Source: Phycisphaerae bacterium (lineage in GTDB: Bacteria; Planctomycetota; Phycisphaerae; UBA1845). From it: a stretch of 11,142 bases of DNA. The stretch covers positions 1-11,142 of the forward strand of contig JAJDDU010000196.1 of NCBI GenBank assembly GCA_029260155.1, given 5' to 3'. Each line of letters starts with the position of its first letter. Within the stretch, counting starts at the first letter, position 1. Under the pieces are notes generated by a model. The model was not told the origin of the DNA, did not search any database, and saw only the letters and a program-made list of their open reading frames with translations. Below are positions 1-6,575 of this stretch, piece by piece. Both the position numbers and the translations under genes were made by a program.

Positions 1-291
1 AGTGTCCGAGGCGAACAGTCCGGTGATGTCTTCGGGGCGCGACTGGCGACGGGGGCATTCGAGGGCGTGGGCATGTTGGTCGCAGCGTCGCCGACCGGCA
101 GCTACCTCAAGCTCATTCCGACCGGCGGCACGCTCGCCAACCCCATCGCCCCCATGACGCGCGTGCAGCTCAACGCGATCGACACAGCGTCGGTGATCGT
201 CATCGGCGACCTCAACGGCGACGGCAAGGGTGACATAGTGGTCTCACGAAGTGACAGCGATGACGTAACGGCCGTTTGGGGACGGCAGTAG
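1..291 (+). CDS. FG-GAP repeat protein, C-terminal end (partial, 5' end outside window)
   Basis: The frame is open from base 1 to a TAG stop and gives the last 96 residues of a larger protein. Two propeller-blade segments are visible: one with the pattern DVFGARLATGAFEG...MLVAASPTG, and a final one with VIVIGDLNGDGKGDIVVSRS, the calcium-binding DxNxDGxxD signature of FG-GAP/integrin-alpha-like propellers. It ends in VWGRQ. These 96 residues align without a gap to the C-terminus of the next gene (68 of 96 identical by my count), so the two are tandem paralogues. By analogy the full protein is probably a surface-exposed or secreted lipoprotein of about 1000 aa, but its N-terminus is not in the window. 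The ATG at 67 is internal and should not be taken as the start. The specific role is unknown. Confidence 0.85.
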   Translation, partial: SVRGEQSGDVFGARLATGAFEGVGMLVAASPTGSYLKLIPTGGTLANPIAPMTRVQLNAIDTASVIVIGDLNGDGKGDIVVSRSDSDDVTAVWGRQ

Positions 292-362
292 CAGGCATCG
301 CCGGCAATGCGGACACGGGACACAGGCAGAGGGAGCGTGCTATTCGTGCGGCGCCAGGTTTT

Positions 363-369
363 GGAGAAG
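363..369 (+). promoter_or_regulatory. Ribosome binding site fixing the start at 375
   Basis: GGAGAAG lies 5-11 nt before the ATG at 375, with 8 nt between GGAG and the ATG. The frame is also open further upstream to 276, but that start would overlap the preceding gene, has no such site, and would put about 33 extra non-hydrophobic residues before the signal peptide. The site therefore decides for 375. Confidence 0.65.
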
Positions 370-374
370 CACCA

Positions 375-3300
375 ATGGTCTTGGCGAACGATCAGCGAGA
401 CGCCAGCCGCGGCGCGTGGCAGTGCATTGAGTTGTTAAGGAACTGGGCAGTGTTTGGCCTTGTGGCTGCGTTTGGGTTGCTGTCGGGGTGCCCGTTTGCG
501 CCTCCGCCCGCGCGGTGCTCCAAGGACGCGGACTGCGACAGCGACGGCACGCCGTACTGTCTGGTCGAAGGCGATATGTCCGGGGAGTGTGTTGAGTGTT
601 CTAACAACGGGCACTGCGATAACGGTTTGTTCTGCGACGGCGATGAGTCCTGCGCGGACAACGTCTGCCGCGCTGGGACGCTTCCTTGCGGTCCGGAGAC
701 TTGCGACGAAGAAGCGGACGTGTGCAGTGAACCCTGCTTCGGGGATGAAGATTGCGATGACGGTGATTTTTGCAACGGTGCTGAGGCATGCGGCTCCGAC
801 GGTCGCTGCCAGGCTGGTATCGCCCCGTGCGACGTCAACGAAGTGTGTCTTGAGGGCACCGGCTGCGTGGAATGCGTCACAAGTCTGGATTGCGCCGGTG
901 GGGAAGAGTGCGTTAGCTTCGCCTGTGAGGCGGTGGCGTTGATCGTCACACTCGATGGCTGTCCGGAAGACATTTTTATTGAACGTGAGTTCACTTTGTG
1001 GGCAGCGGTCACCGGCGAGTCTGACGACGTTACATTCACGTGGACGGGCACGACCAACGTGGCCATCACCGGTGACGACGATGCCGACCCCGACGTCGTT
1101 CGCGTCGCGGCAATCGGCTCCCCCCTTTTCGCCGAGATTACGGTCACGGTTCAGAGGATTCGTGATGCGATGCCGATCGGTGATCCCACCACCGCTACAT
1201 GCGGTCCTTTCACCACGATTTTCGAACACGGGCCTGTCGTTTCCGCCGGTGCGGATCAATCTGCAACCGCCGTGTTCGCGGTGGGCACTCCGCTCGTATT
1301 CGGAACGGCGGGGATACCCCTTCTAGAGGCGGTGGCAGCCGACTACGACGCCGAGCCCGGCGATACCCTGCAATACGAGTGGCGTGTGGTTGCGACGCCC
1401 GATACGACATCGCAGCCCCTTGAAACCGTCGCAATCCTGCAGCCGCTCTCCGCAGGAGACGGGGTGACTTCGGTGGACGTGCAGATCGATCCTGCCGGTG
1501 TGGCGACAGTCCTGAATCTCCTGAAGCGAGATGGCTCGGTGACCACGCACAGCAACACCGTGGTCCCCGGTCCGTATGAATTCGGGGTAAGCGTAACCAC
1601 TGTCCGAGGACTCACAGTGTATGACACCGTGGTTCGCACCATCGTCCCGCAGTGGCAGCCGCAGGTGTCCGACGACGGCAATCTTGCGGGTCTGGCAGCG
1701 ACGGGTGGAATCTACAATAACGTCATGACGCCGGCCGGTGGCGCGAACGTGGATTTTGAGTCGCTGTCGCGTGTTGGCGGTTTGATCGACTTCACGTTCG
1801 TGGATTCTGATGTCCCAACCAGCATCGCTGACCTGTCCTCGGAAACCGTCACCGCCAGCGACACGATCTCGACGCTGATGGTGCCGTTCCCGGCTTCGGC
1901 GCGTGGGACCTTCGCGATCCATGCCGGTCTCAATGCTGGTCAGGTCAGCGTAGCCTCGGCCGCCACAGGTGGTCGGGTGCTCGTCGGAACCGACTTGGCG
2001 TCCACGACGGTAAACACTGAGTTGCCCATCACCGCGAATCAGATCGGTCAGCCGCAGTCGACCTCGGGTGGTCGGTTGTACTCCGGTGTGGCCAACGACA
2101 CCGTCGGCGGCGCGGCGAACACTGCCAACAGCGAGACGTTGCGTGGGCAGGGGATTCTGTTTGCCGACATCAAGAACGACGGGAACGATCACCTGATCGC
2201 CTGGGGCGCCGCCGACGCCAACGCCAACTACGACGCTCAGGACATCCGCATCTACAAGCCGATCAACAACCAAGCGGGCAACGCCAACACACTTGGCTTT
2301 GCCAATGCGAACTTCACGTTTCTTGAGCAGATCGACACAGGCTGCACCGTCACCGACGTGGCCATTGGCCCGCTGCGTGGCGATTCGACGCATCCCGAGT
2401 TGGTCGTCGCGTGCAATGCAGGCGACCCACTCGCGAAAGTCTACGACCACAACGGCGCCACCGGTGCGAACGACAAGGTCTACTCCGTGCAATCAAATCA
2501 GACGACTGCCGCCGCTCCGAGCACGATCACGTTCGACTACACCAACTCGAACACGGCCCTCTTGCCGCCGCAGGTCGCGTTGGCTCCGTTCACCAGCACG
2601 TCGTACAACGACCTGATCTTCGGTGACGCGGGCTTCGACAGTGGTGCCGACGGATTCATCGAGGGGAAAGTCATTATCCTCCGGGGCGGGACCGCCGGCT
2701 CGATTCCGTCGCCCGGCTTCTCGATCTCTACCGGCGCAGCGTTCGCCAACCTGCCCTCGAACAAGTGGGACAGCTACACCGGCGTCGCGACCGATGCCAA
2801 TGACGAGCCCTTCTTCGGATTCGCCTTGGCAACCGCGCCGTTCACCAGCACGACGTTGCACGACATATACGTCGGCGCTCCCGGCAACGACGCCGCCGTC
2901 GCCAACGCGGTGGACATAACCGGGTCGGTGTTTCGCATTCCAGGCGGATCGGCGCTGAACAGCACCGATGCGACATCGAACGTATTGGCTGTTGCTTGGA
3001 GTGGCGAAGTGTTCGGCGACCAGTTCGGTTTCGGCGTCGTGACGACCCCGGCTGGGCAGATCGTTATCGCCGCGACGCAGAACGGGCACACCGCCAATAG
3101 CGCAAATGGCCCGGGCAAGGTGTACGTGTATCCAGCAGCGGCCGCCAACGCGGTAAATGCTGCGACGATCCCGAGCGTAGCCGGCGTGCAGGCCAGCGAC
3201 TTCTTCGGAATCAGGATGGCCACCGGTGTTTTCGAAGGTGCCGACATGCTGGTGGCAGCGTCGCCGACCGGAAACTACTTCAAGCTGATCCCGACTGGCG

Positions 3301-3464
3301 ACACGCTGTCAAACCCGATCATCCCAATGACCAAAGTGACGATCAACGCGATCGACACCACATCGACGATCATCATCGGAGACTTCAATGGCGATGGGAA
3401 GAACGACGTTGTTGTGTCGCGCAGCGGTGCCGACCTGGTGACGGCTCTGTGGGGTCGTCAATGA
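375..3464 (+). CDS. Large surface lipoprotein: 24-Cys module, Ig/PKD-like segments and FG-GAP beta-propeller
   Basis: The protein is 1029 aa. The N-terminus has a hydrophobic stretch (about residues 24-38) ending in the lipobox LLSGC with Cys39, so lipidation and membrane anchoring are predicted. Residues 48-184 hold 24 cysteines in three degenerate units (72-105, 117-152, 164-184) of the type CxxC...DC.DG.FC.G...C. This is a disulfide-rich extracellular pattern also common in myxobacterial and planctomycete secreted proteins. Residues about 188-280 and 286-425 look like beta-sandwich (PKD/Ig-like) segments. From about 590 to the end come roughly seven FG-GAP-like blades, including GDQFGFGVV (881), SDFFGIRMATGVFEG (941) and IIIGDFNGDGKNDVVV (999), consistent with an integrin-alpha-like propeller. 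It is a tandem paralogue of the gene ending at 291. The ligand is unknown; adhesion or matrix binding is an inference. It converges on the next gene with 11 bp between stop codons and no visible terminator. Confidence 0.85.
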   Translation: MVLANDQRDASRGAWQCIELLRNWAVFGLVAAFGLLSGCPFAPPPARCSKDADCDSDGTPYCLVEGDMSGECVECSNNGHCDNGLFCDGDESCADNVCRAGTLPCGPETCDEEADVCSEPCFGDEDCDDGDFCNGAEACGSDGRCQAGIAPCDVNEVCLEGTGCVECVTSLDCAGGEECVSFACEAVALIVTLDGCPEDIFIEREFTLWAAVTGESDDVTFTWTGTTNVAITGDDDADPDVVRVAAIGSPLFAEITVTVQRIRDAMPIGDPTTATCGPFTTIFEHGPVVSAGADQSATAVFAVGTPLVFGTAGIPLLEAVAADYDAEPGDTLQYEWRVVATPDTTSQPLETVAILQPLSAGDGVTSVDVQIDPAGVATVLNLLKRDGSVTTHSNTVVPGPYEFGVSVTTVRGLTVYDTVVRTIVPQWQPQVSDDGNLAGLAATGGIYNNVMTPAGGANVDFESLSRVGGLIDFTFVDSDVPTSIADLSSETVTASDTISTLMVPFPASARGTFAIHAGLNAGQVSVASAATGGRVLVGTDLASTTVNTELPITANQIGQPQSTSGGRLYSGVANDTVGGAANTANSETLRGQGILFADIKNDGNDHLIAWGAADANANYDAQDIRIYKPINNQAGNANTLGFANANFTFLEQIDTGCTVTDVAIGPLRGDSTHPELVVACNAGDPLAKVYDHNGATGANDKVYSVQSNQTTAAAPSTITFDYTNSNTALLPPQVALAPFTSTSYNDLIFGDAGFDSGADGFIEGKVIILRGGTAGSIPSPGFSISTGAAFANLPSNKWDSYTGVATDANDEPFFGFALATAPFTSTTLHDIYVGAPGNDAAVANAVDITGSVFRIPGGSALNSTDATSNVLAVAWSGEVFGDQFGFGVVTTPAGQIVIAATQNGHTANSANGPGKVYVYPAAAANAVNAATIPSVAGVQASDFFGIRMATGVFEGADMLVAASPTGNYFKLIPTGDTLSNPIIPMTKVTINAIDTTSTIIIGDFNGDGKNDVVVSRSGADLVTALWGRQ

Positions 3465-3475
3465 TCGATGCTGCG

Positions 3476-4615
3476 TTATGCGGTTGCGGTTCGTCTTGCG
3501 TAGCGGATGGCCTGCTTGGCCGCGGTGAACTCTGCGTCGCCCATCTCGGCGTAGTGATCCAGCGTGATGCCGTCGAGGCCTTGGTCGGATAGCTGATTCA
3601 ACGTCTTGATAAGCAAGGCCGCGTCGCCGCCGGCGGGTACGCGCACCTTGGCCTGAACCTCGCGACGCACGTCGAAGTGAGCGCCGTCGAAGGGTGACAA
3701 TAGCCTGTCACTCTCATACGTGACAATATCGGCGATGATCGCGTCGCACGCGCTCACCCCCACGGTGGCGCTCCCGATGCGATCGGCTGGAATGTGCAGA
3801 GCGACGTTCGATTCCGCGTGGGCGCGAATCGACTCGATGAACGCGGCGTGCGCGTCGCAACGGTTGCGGATGAAGTCCTGTAGCGGTGCATGTTCGTCGA
3901 GATTCCCTTCAAGTGGTTCACCCGATTCGAATCCCCGCAAGAGTGTGACTTGGGCTGATCGATGGGCTGACTCGGTATCCACGCCGCCCACGCCCGCCGC
4001 CTGCAGGCAAGACTCGCAGAAACAGACACCGAACAGCTCCGAGCCGGCTGACCCTAGATTCTCAGCAGCTGCTGCGTCGAGCAAATCGGTTTCGAACGGT
4101 TGATCCAGATCGCATAGTTCGACCGCGACTGCTGCCTCATAGGCCGACAAGTCGGCGACCATCGCCCGGAAGAACTCAGCCGCGTCGGGGTTGTGTTGGC
4201 ACATTCGCCCCGGCGAGACGTCGCCGAAACAACTCTTCACCGCGAATTCCGGATGACGACTGACGATGCATTCCAACCGGCGCGTGTACACCGCCGCGCG
4301 AAACTGCAGGCCGCGCTTTCCGCAGGCGTCTGCGATTTTGGAGAGGGGGTTGCGCGACTTGACCCAGTCGGCGACCACGGGCTTGATGCGCGTCGCGCCA
4401 TACTTGTCGGCGTCCGGTTGAAAGTACAGCCCGCCGAGCGTTTGGAATACGCGCGGCTCGACGCTCGCGTGTCGGCGAAGTTGCCGGACCGGCGGACCGC
4501 TCGCGCGGACGGTGATCCCGCTCGCGCCGAGCTCGCCCTGCAGGCGATCGAGCACACAGTCGATTCCCTCGTCTTCGAGATCCCACGGTTGGCATAGAAC
4601 GTTGGCAGCGAACAT
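3476..4615 (-). CDS. Predicted TIM-barrel glycosidase-like protein (GHL6-like)
   Basis: The protein is 379 aa with no signal peptide or membrane segment, so it is probably cytoplasmic. Several features recall the hypothetical glycosyl hydrolase families (GHL, TIM barrel): residues 119-142 follow the pattern of a 'hPE.av...G......C.nP' segment (SRHPEFAVKSCFGD...MCQHNP), residues 148-175 give a strand ending in VELCDLDQP, and residues 196-203 hold GVCFCESC, a CFCxxC motif typical of these proteins. The final strand, GLDGITLDHYAEMG (346-359), fits a last barrel strand. CFCxxC could bind a metal or simply be structural. No catalytic acid pair can be assigned from sequence alone. The ATG lies 33 nt after the stop of the transporter gene on the same strand, so the two are probably co-transcribed. 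No clear Shine-Dalgarno sequence precedes it. Family-level assignment is moderate and the substrate is unknown. Confidence 0.6.
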   Translation of the reverse strand: MFAANVLCQPWDLEDEGIDCVLDRLQGELGASGITVRASGPPVRQLRRHASVEPRVFQTLGGLYFQPDADKYGATRIKPVVADWVKSRNPLSKIADACGKRGLQFRAAVYTRRLECIVSRHPEFAVKSCFGDVSPGRMCQHNPDAAEFFRAMVADLSAYEAAVAVELCDLDQPFETDLLDAAAAENLGSAGSELFGVCFCESCLQAAGVGGVDTESAHRSAQVTLLRGFESGEPLEGNLDEHAPLQDFIRNRCDAHAAFIESIRAHAESNVALHIPADRIGSATVGVSACDAIIADIVTYESDRLLSPFDGAHFDVRREVQAKVRVPAGGDAALLIKTLNQLSDQGLDGITLDHYAEMGDAEFTAAKQAIRYARRTATA

Positions 4616-4648
4616 GGATGTGGAGGGTAACGGGGAAAGCCTTGCGAC

Positions 4649-5467
4649 TCAAATCGATCGTGACATCATCCGCACGCCAGCCACCACGAGCAGAACGACA
4701 AAGGCCGCGCGCACGGTCCGCACGGGTAGGACGTGGGTAAGTCGTCCGCCGATCAACGCACCGAAGATGGCCGTTGGAATGAGCCAGACCGCGATTCTGA
4801 GGGGGTCTGTCCATGCATAATCGGTGTGGTTACGAACGATCGCCACGTGCTTGACTACGGTCCCCACGAGGCTGAGGGCGACGATCGTGGCGGCTGAATT
4901 CGCGATGGCGGATCGCACGTCCAGTTTCATGACCTTCCGCAACAGCGGAACCGCCACAAGTCCGCCGCCAACCCCGAGCAGTCCGGAAACGAAACCCGTG
5001 GGCAATCCGACGAGCAGGGCAGCGCGCGACGCGCTAACGCAATCGCCATGTTCTTCCGAGCCCACTGTCGGTCTTCGCCACAGTGAGAGCGCCTCGCGCG
5101 CAGCGACGAACAGCATGAATACTCCGAACAGCGCGGTCAGATAAACAGTGCGCTCGCCTCGGAACAGTGACAGCTCGCTGCACAACACGCCAACGACGGA
5201 GAACAGCATCGCCGCAGGGACAAGTCGTTTCAGCAGCTCTGGGCGAATCGCCTTCGCACGCACGTGCTGTACGACAGCCGGTGCCGCGACGAAGAAGTTC
5301 ACCGTCAACGCCGCCGCTTGGTAGAGGTGCTGCTGAGGCCCCATCAGCTCCGTCATGGCTGGTATCATCACGATGCTGCCGCCGATGCCCAGAAGCCCGC
5401 CACACACACCAGCCACAAAGCCGATGATCGCAAGTCCGATTTGTGCTCCATCCGGATTCAAGGGCAT
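4649..5467 (-). CDS. TauE/SafE (TSUP) family anion transporter
   Basis: The protein is 272 aa, the usual size for the TauE/SafE (sulfite exporter, formerly DUF81) family. It shows the internal duplication of that family: the first half has GFVAGVCGGLLGIGGS (16-31) and the second half GFVSGLLGVGGG (158-169), the glycine-rich signature at the start of each bundle. Hydrophobic segments run at about 10-38, 50-66, 82-97, 107-124, 148-176, 190-210, 224-245 and 250-267, giving about eight helices in the inner membrane. Characterised members move small organic or inorganic sulfur anions (sulfite, sulfoacetate, taurine-derived) or other anions; the substrate here cannot be read from sequence. It sits between a DUF5658-like membrane gene (97 bp upstream) and a glycosidase-like gene (33 bp downstream), all on one strand. 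A sulfonated-sugar role for the group would be speculative. Confidence 0.88.
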   Translation of the reverse strand: MPLNPDGAQIGLAIIGFVAGVCGGLLGIGGSIVMIPAMTELMGPQQHLYQAAALTVNFFVAAPAVVQHVRAKAIRPELLKRLVPAAMLFSVVGVLCSELSLFRGERTVYLTALFGVFMLFVAAREALSLWRRPTVGSEEHGDCVSASRAALLVGLPTGFVSGLLGVGGGLVAVPLLRKVMKLDVRSAIANSAATIVALSLVGTVVKHVAIVRNHTDYAWTDPLRIAVWLIPTAIFGALIGGRLTHVLPVRTVRAAFVVLLVVAGVRMMSRSI

Positions 5468-5564
5468 GCTACCAAGTCGTCGGGTTTTCGCATGCCATCA
5501 GCATAGCCGCAACACGCCGGGTGGCCCATCGCTTTAGCGGTGGCGGACACGACGGGCGAAGCGC

Positions 5565-6047
5565 TCAGGAGATCGTGAATTGAGAGGTCAAGATCGTGAT
5601 GTCGATGGCGTCGATTTCGCCGGAACCGACGTGTCCACCGTGCGTGAGCATATACAACTCGTAGCATAGCCGCCATTGGATGGCGACGATCGTGTAGATG
5701 AACAGCATGCCCCCGGCCGCGAGCTCCGCGACCAAGCGAGTCCGGTTGACAGCTAGCACATAGCTCGCAAAGGAGACCAGGACCACCTTGTAGATGAGAA
5801 TAGCGAACGGACTGTGCGACAAGATATGGCGGGCGATCGGGTTGGACTCGTCGAGCATGCCCTGACGATGCGCGAGGATGGTCAGCGCCGCGTCGAACAC
5901 ACTGAACACCCACAGCCCCACCAGAAGGCAAATCACGCGATGAGAGCGAGCGGCGACGACCCAGTTGACCAGACGCCCATGCCATGAGTCGTGCCCCGTC
6001 GGCATAGCGGGTACGGTCAGAACTTCGCTTGTCATGGTGCAACCCAT
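5565..6047 (-). CDS. Small membrane protein, DUF5658-like
   Basis: The protein is 160 aa when started at the ATG at 6047; the ATG at 6035 gives 156 aa and is equally possible, as neither has a strong Shine-Dalgarno. The frame stays open upstream to 6329, but the extra residues are low in hydrophobic content and rich in Arg/Pro and cover a terminator, so I treat them as non-coding. Three transmembrane helices are predicted at about 38-58, 80-100 and 106-125. The first carries VFDAALTILAH and is followed by ESNPIARHIL. This acidic residue in helix 1 plus an (E/D)xNP(I/V)A loop is the pattern I associate with DUF5658 proteins, small membrane proteins of unknown function. It is the first gene downstream of the 6335-6363 promoter and may lead a three-gene unit with the TSUP transporter and the TIM-barrel protein. 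Confidence 0.68.
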   Translation of the reverse strand: MGCTMTSEVLTVPAMPTGHDSWHGRLVNWVVAARSHRVICLLVGLWVFSVFDAALTILAHRQGMLDESNPIARHILSHSPFAILIYKVVLVSFASYVLAVNRTRLVAELAAGGMLFIYTIVAIQWRLCYELYMLTHGGHVGSGEIDAIDITILTSQFTIS

Positions 6048-6246
6048 GGTGGCCGTATCGACGCGGAACCGGCGGACCTTGATTTGACCGCTCGCGGCAA
6101 GCGGACGCTCGCGCGGACGGCCGCTAACATGTACCATCTGCAAGCCGAAACGTGGTACGGCAAGCCGGCACGTCCGTTGCGTGATCGCCTCGGTCGCGGA
6201 CCATTCGAGTTGCTGACAGGAAAGGTGTAGGCGGGCAAGAGCGCGC
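6048..6246 (-). other. Untranslated leader downstream of the intrinsic terminator
   Basis: About 200 nt lie between the terminator U-run and the start of the DUF5658-like gene, with no convincing gene on either strand. A 7-bp stem with a 3-nt loop sits at 6088-6104 (CCGCTTG and CGAGCGG arms on the minus strand, one G-U pair), about 40 nt before the start codon. It has no following T-run, so it is not a terminator. I found no convincing second promoter here, so the gene may depend on read-through of the terminator at 6247-6284, or on a promoter I cannot recognise. Confidence 0.35.
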
Positions 6247-6284
6247 AAAAAAACACCCTGCGAGATCTCTCTCTCCCAGGGTGC
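6247..6284 (-). terminator. Intrinsic (rho-independent) terminator
   Basis: On the minus strand CACCCTG (6283-6277) pairs perfectly with CAGGGTG (6260-6254), directly followed by seven T (6253-6247). The 16-nt loop can itself pair through GAGA and UCUC. GC-rich stem plus immediate U-run is the textbook form. It lies only about 45-80 nt after the predicted transcription start. Confidence 0.78.
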
Positions 6285-6328
6285 ATTGTGAACGGCTCCT
6301 GTCGCCGGAGGAGGTGGCTCCAGGAACA
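6247..6328 (-). ncRNA. Candidate small RNA or attenuated 5' leader
   Basis: A strong promoter (6335-6363) and an intrinsic terminator (6247-6284) define a predicted RNA of about 82 nt with no plausible reading frame. Its 5' half can fold: GUUCCUG (6327-6321) pairs with CAGGAGC (6301-6295), seven pairs including one G-U, closing a 19-nt apical region that contains ACCUCCUCC (6315-6307). A linker of about 10 nt joins this to the terminator hairpin. The apical segment resembles the anti-Shine-Dalgarno tail of 16S rRNA and could pair with GGAGG-type ribosome sites; CUCC could alternatively pair with GGAG in the terminator loop. I recognise no known riboswitch or sRNA family. Two readings are possible: an independent regulator, or a conditional terminator controlling the DUF5658-like, TSUP and TIM-barrel genes downstream. 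Confidence 0.45.
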
Positions 6329-6334
6329 CGTAGG

Positions 6335-6363
6335 AGTATGCACCGAGAGTGGCATCTTGTCAA
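6335..6363 (-). promoter_or_regulatory. Sigma70-type promoter, TTGACA-17-CATACT
   Basis: The minus strand carries a perfect TTGACA -35 box (6363-6358), a 17-nt spacer and a CATACT -10 box (6340-6335, four of six matches). The region upstream is the most AT-rich part of the window and has A/T tracts that could act as an UP element. Transcription would start near 6328 and run towards the terminator at 6247-6284 and the DUF5658-like gene. Confidence 0.6.
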
Positions 6364-6376
6364 TACTTGTTCCGAG

Positions 6377-6407
6377 AAAAAACAGAATACTGAAGTGTTG
6401 CTTTTTT
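6377..6407. repeat. Imperfect inverted repeat with A6 and T6 tracts (two-way terminator-like)
   Basis: AAAAAA (6377-6382) and TTTTTT (6402-6407) flank a 5-bp stem, AATAC (6386-6390) with GTGTT (6395-6399, one G-U pair), around a TGAA loop. It has terminator shape on both strands but the stem is weak. It sits just upstream of the minus-strand -35 box and could either insulate that promoter or simply reflect an AT-rich promoter region. Confidence 0.3.
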
Positions 6408-6565
6408 GGTGGGACGCAATATGACTGTAATCGCTTTTGTATTATAGGGTTACGATGGATTCTTCAACTCCTCGCTCGTGGGGCTGGCGTAATCGCGTCA
6501 GGAGTGTTGGCCATCGCGGCGGAAGAAGGTTAGATTCGGTTTGAGAGAGTGTTCGGCGTCTTGCT
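6408..6565. other. Divergent intergenic region before the ketoacyl-synthase-like gene
   Basis: No gene is supported here. An AT-rich stretch at 6419-6446 includes TATTAT (6440-6445) on the plus strand and, overlapping it, a perfect TATAAT (6446-6441) on the minus strand with TTGAAG 15 nt upstream. Either could be a -10 box, but the plus-strand one lacks a good -35 and the minus-strand spacer is short. The promoter of the downstream plus-strand gene must lie somewhere in this stretch and cannot be fixed by eye. Confidence 0.3.
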
Positions 6566-6571
6566 GGAGAG
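6566..6571 (+). promoter_or_regulatory. Ribosome binding site fixing the start at 6576
   Basis: GGAGAG lies with 6 nt between GGAG and the ATG at 6576. The in-frame GTG at 6549 has no comparably placed site, so 6576 is preferred. Confidence 0.6.
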
Positions 6572-6575
6572 TGCT

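Noticed and set aside
276..374. Longer N-terminus for the large lipoprotein starting at 276
   Set aside because: It overlaps the preceding gene and lacks a ribosome site, whereas 375 has GGAGAAG at good spacing and gives a proper lipoprotein signal.
1323..2492. 389-codon open frame on the minus strand opposite the large lipoprotein gene
   Set aside because: It is fully antisense to a gene with clear signal peptide and domain structure, has no recognisable motif, and long antisense frames are expected in GC-rich codon-biased DNA. The other long antisense frames at 392-1259 and 2493-3247 are dismissed for the same reason.
5991..6230. 79-codon plus-strand frame in the leader region
   Set aside because: It overlaps the start of the DUF5658-like gene antisense, has no ribosome site or recognisable motif, and its composition looks like non-coding GC-rich DNA.
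6247..6328. Known riboswitch (fluoride, SAM, cobalamin, c-di-GMP, glycine, guanidine)
   Set aside because: I compared the remembered consensus motifs of these classes by eye and none fits; only a covariance search could settle it.
6048..6329. N-terminal extension of the DUF5658-like protein (frame open to 6329)
   Set aside because: The added residues are Arg/Pro-rich without domain features, the start would be a GTG at the predicted transcription start, and the extension runs through a strong intrinsic terminator.
6338..6424. Plus-strand 28-codon open frame preceded by TAGGAG
   Set aside because: The Shine-Dalgarno-like GGAG is only 1 nt from the ATG, the frame overlaps the minus-strand promoter and the A6/T6 hairpin, and the peptide has no recognisable features.
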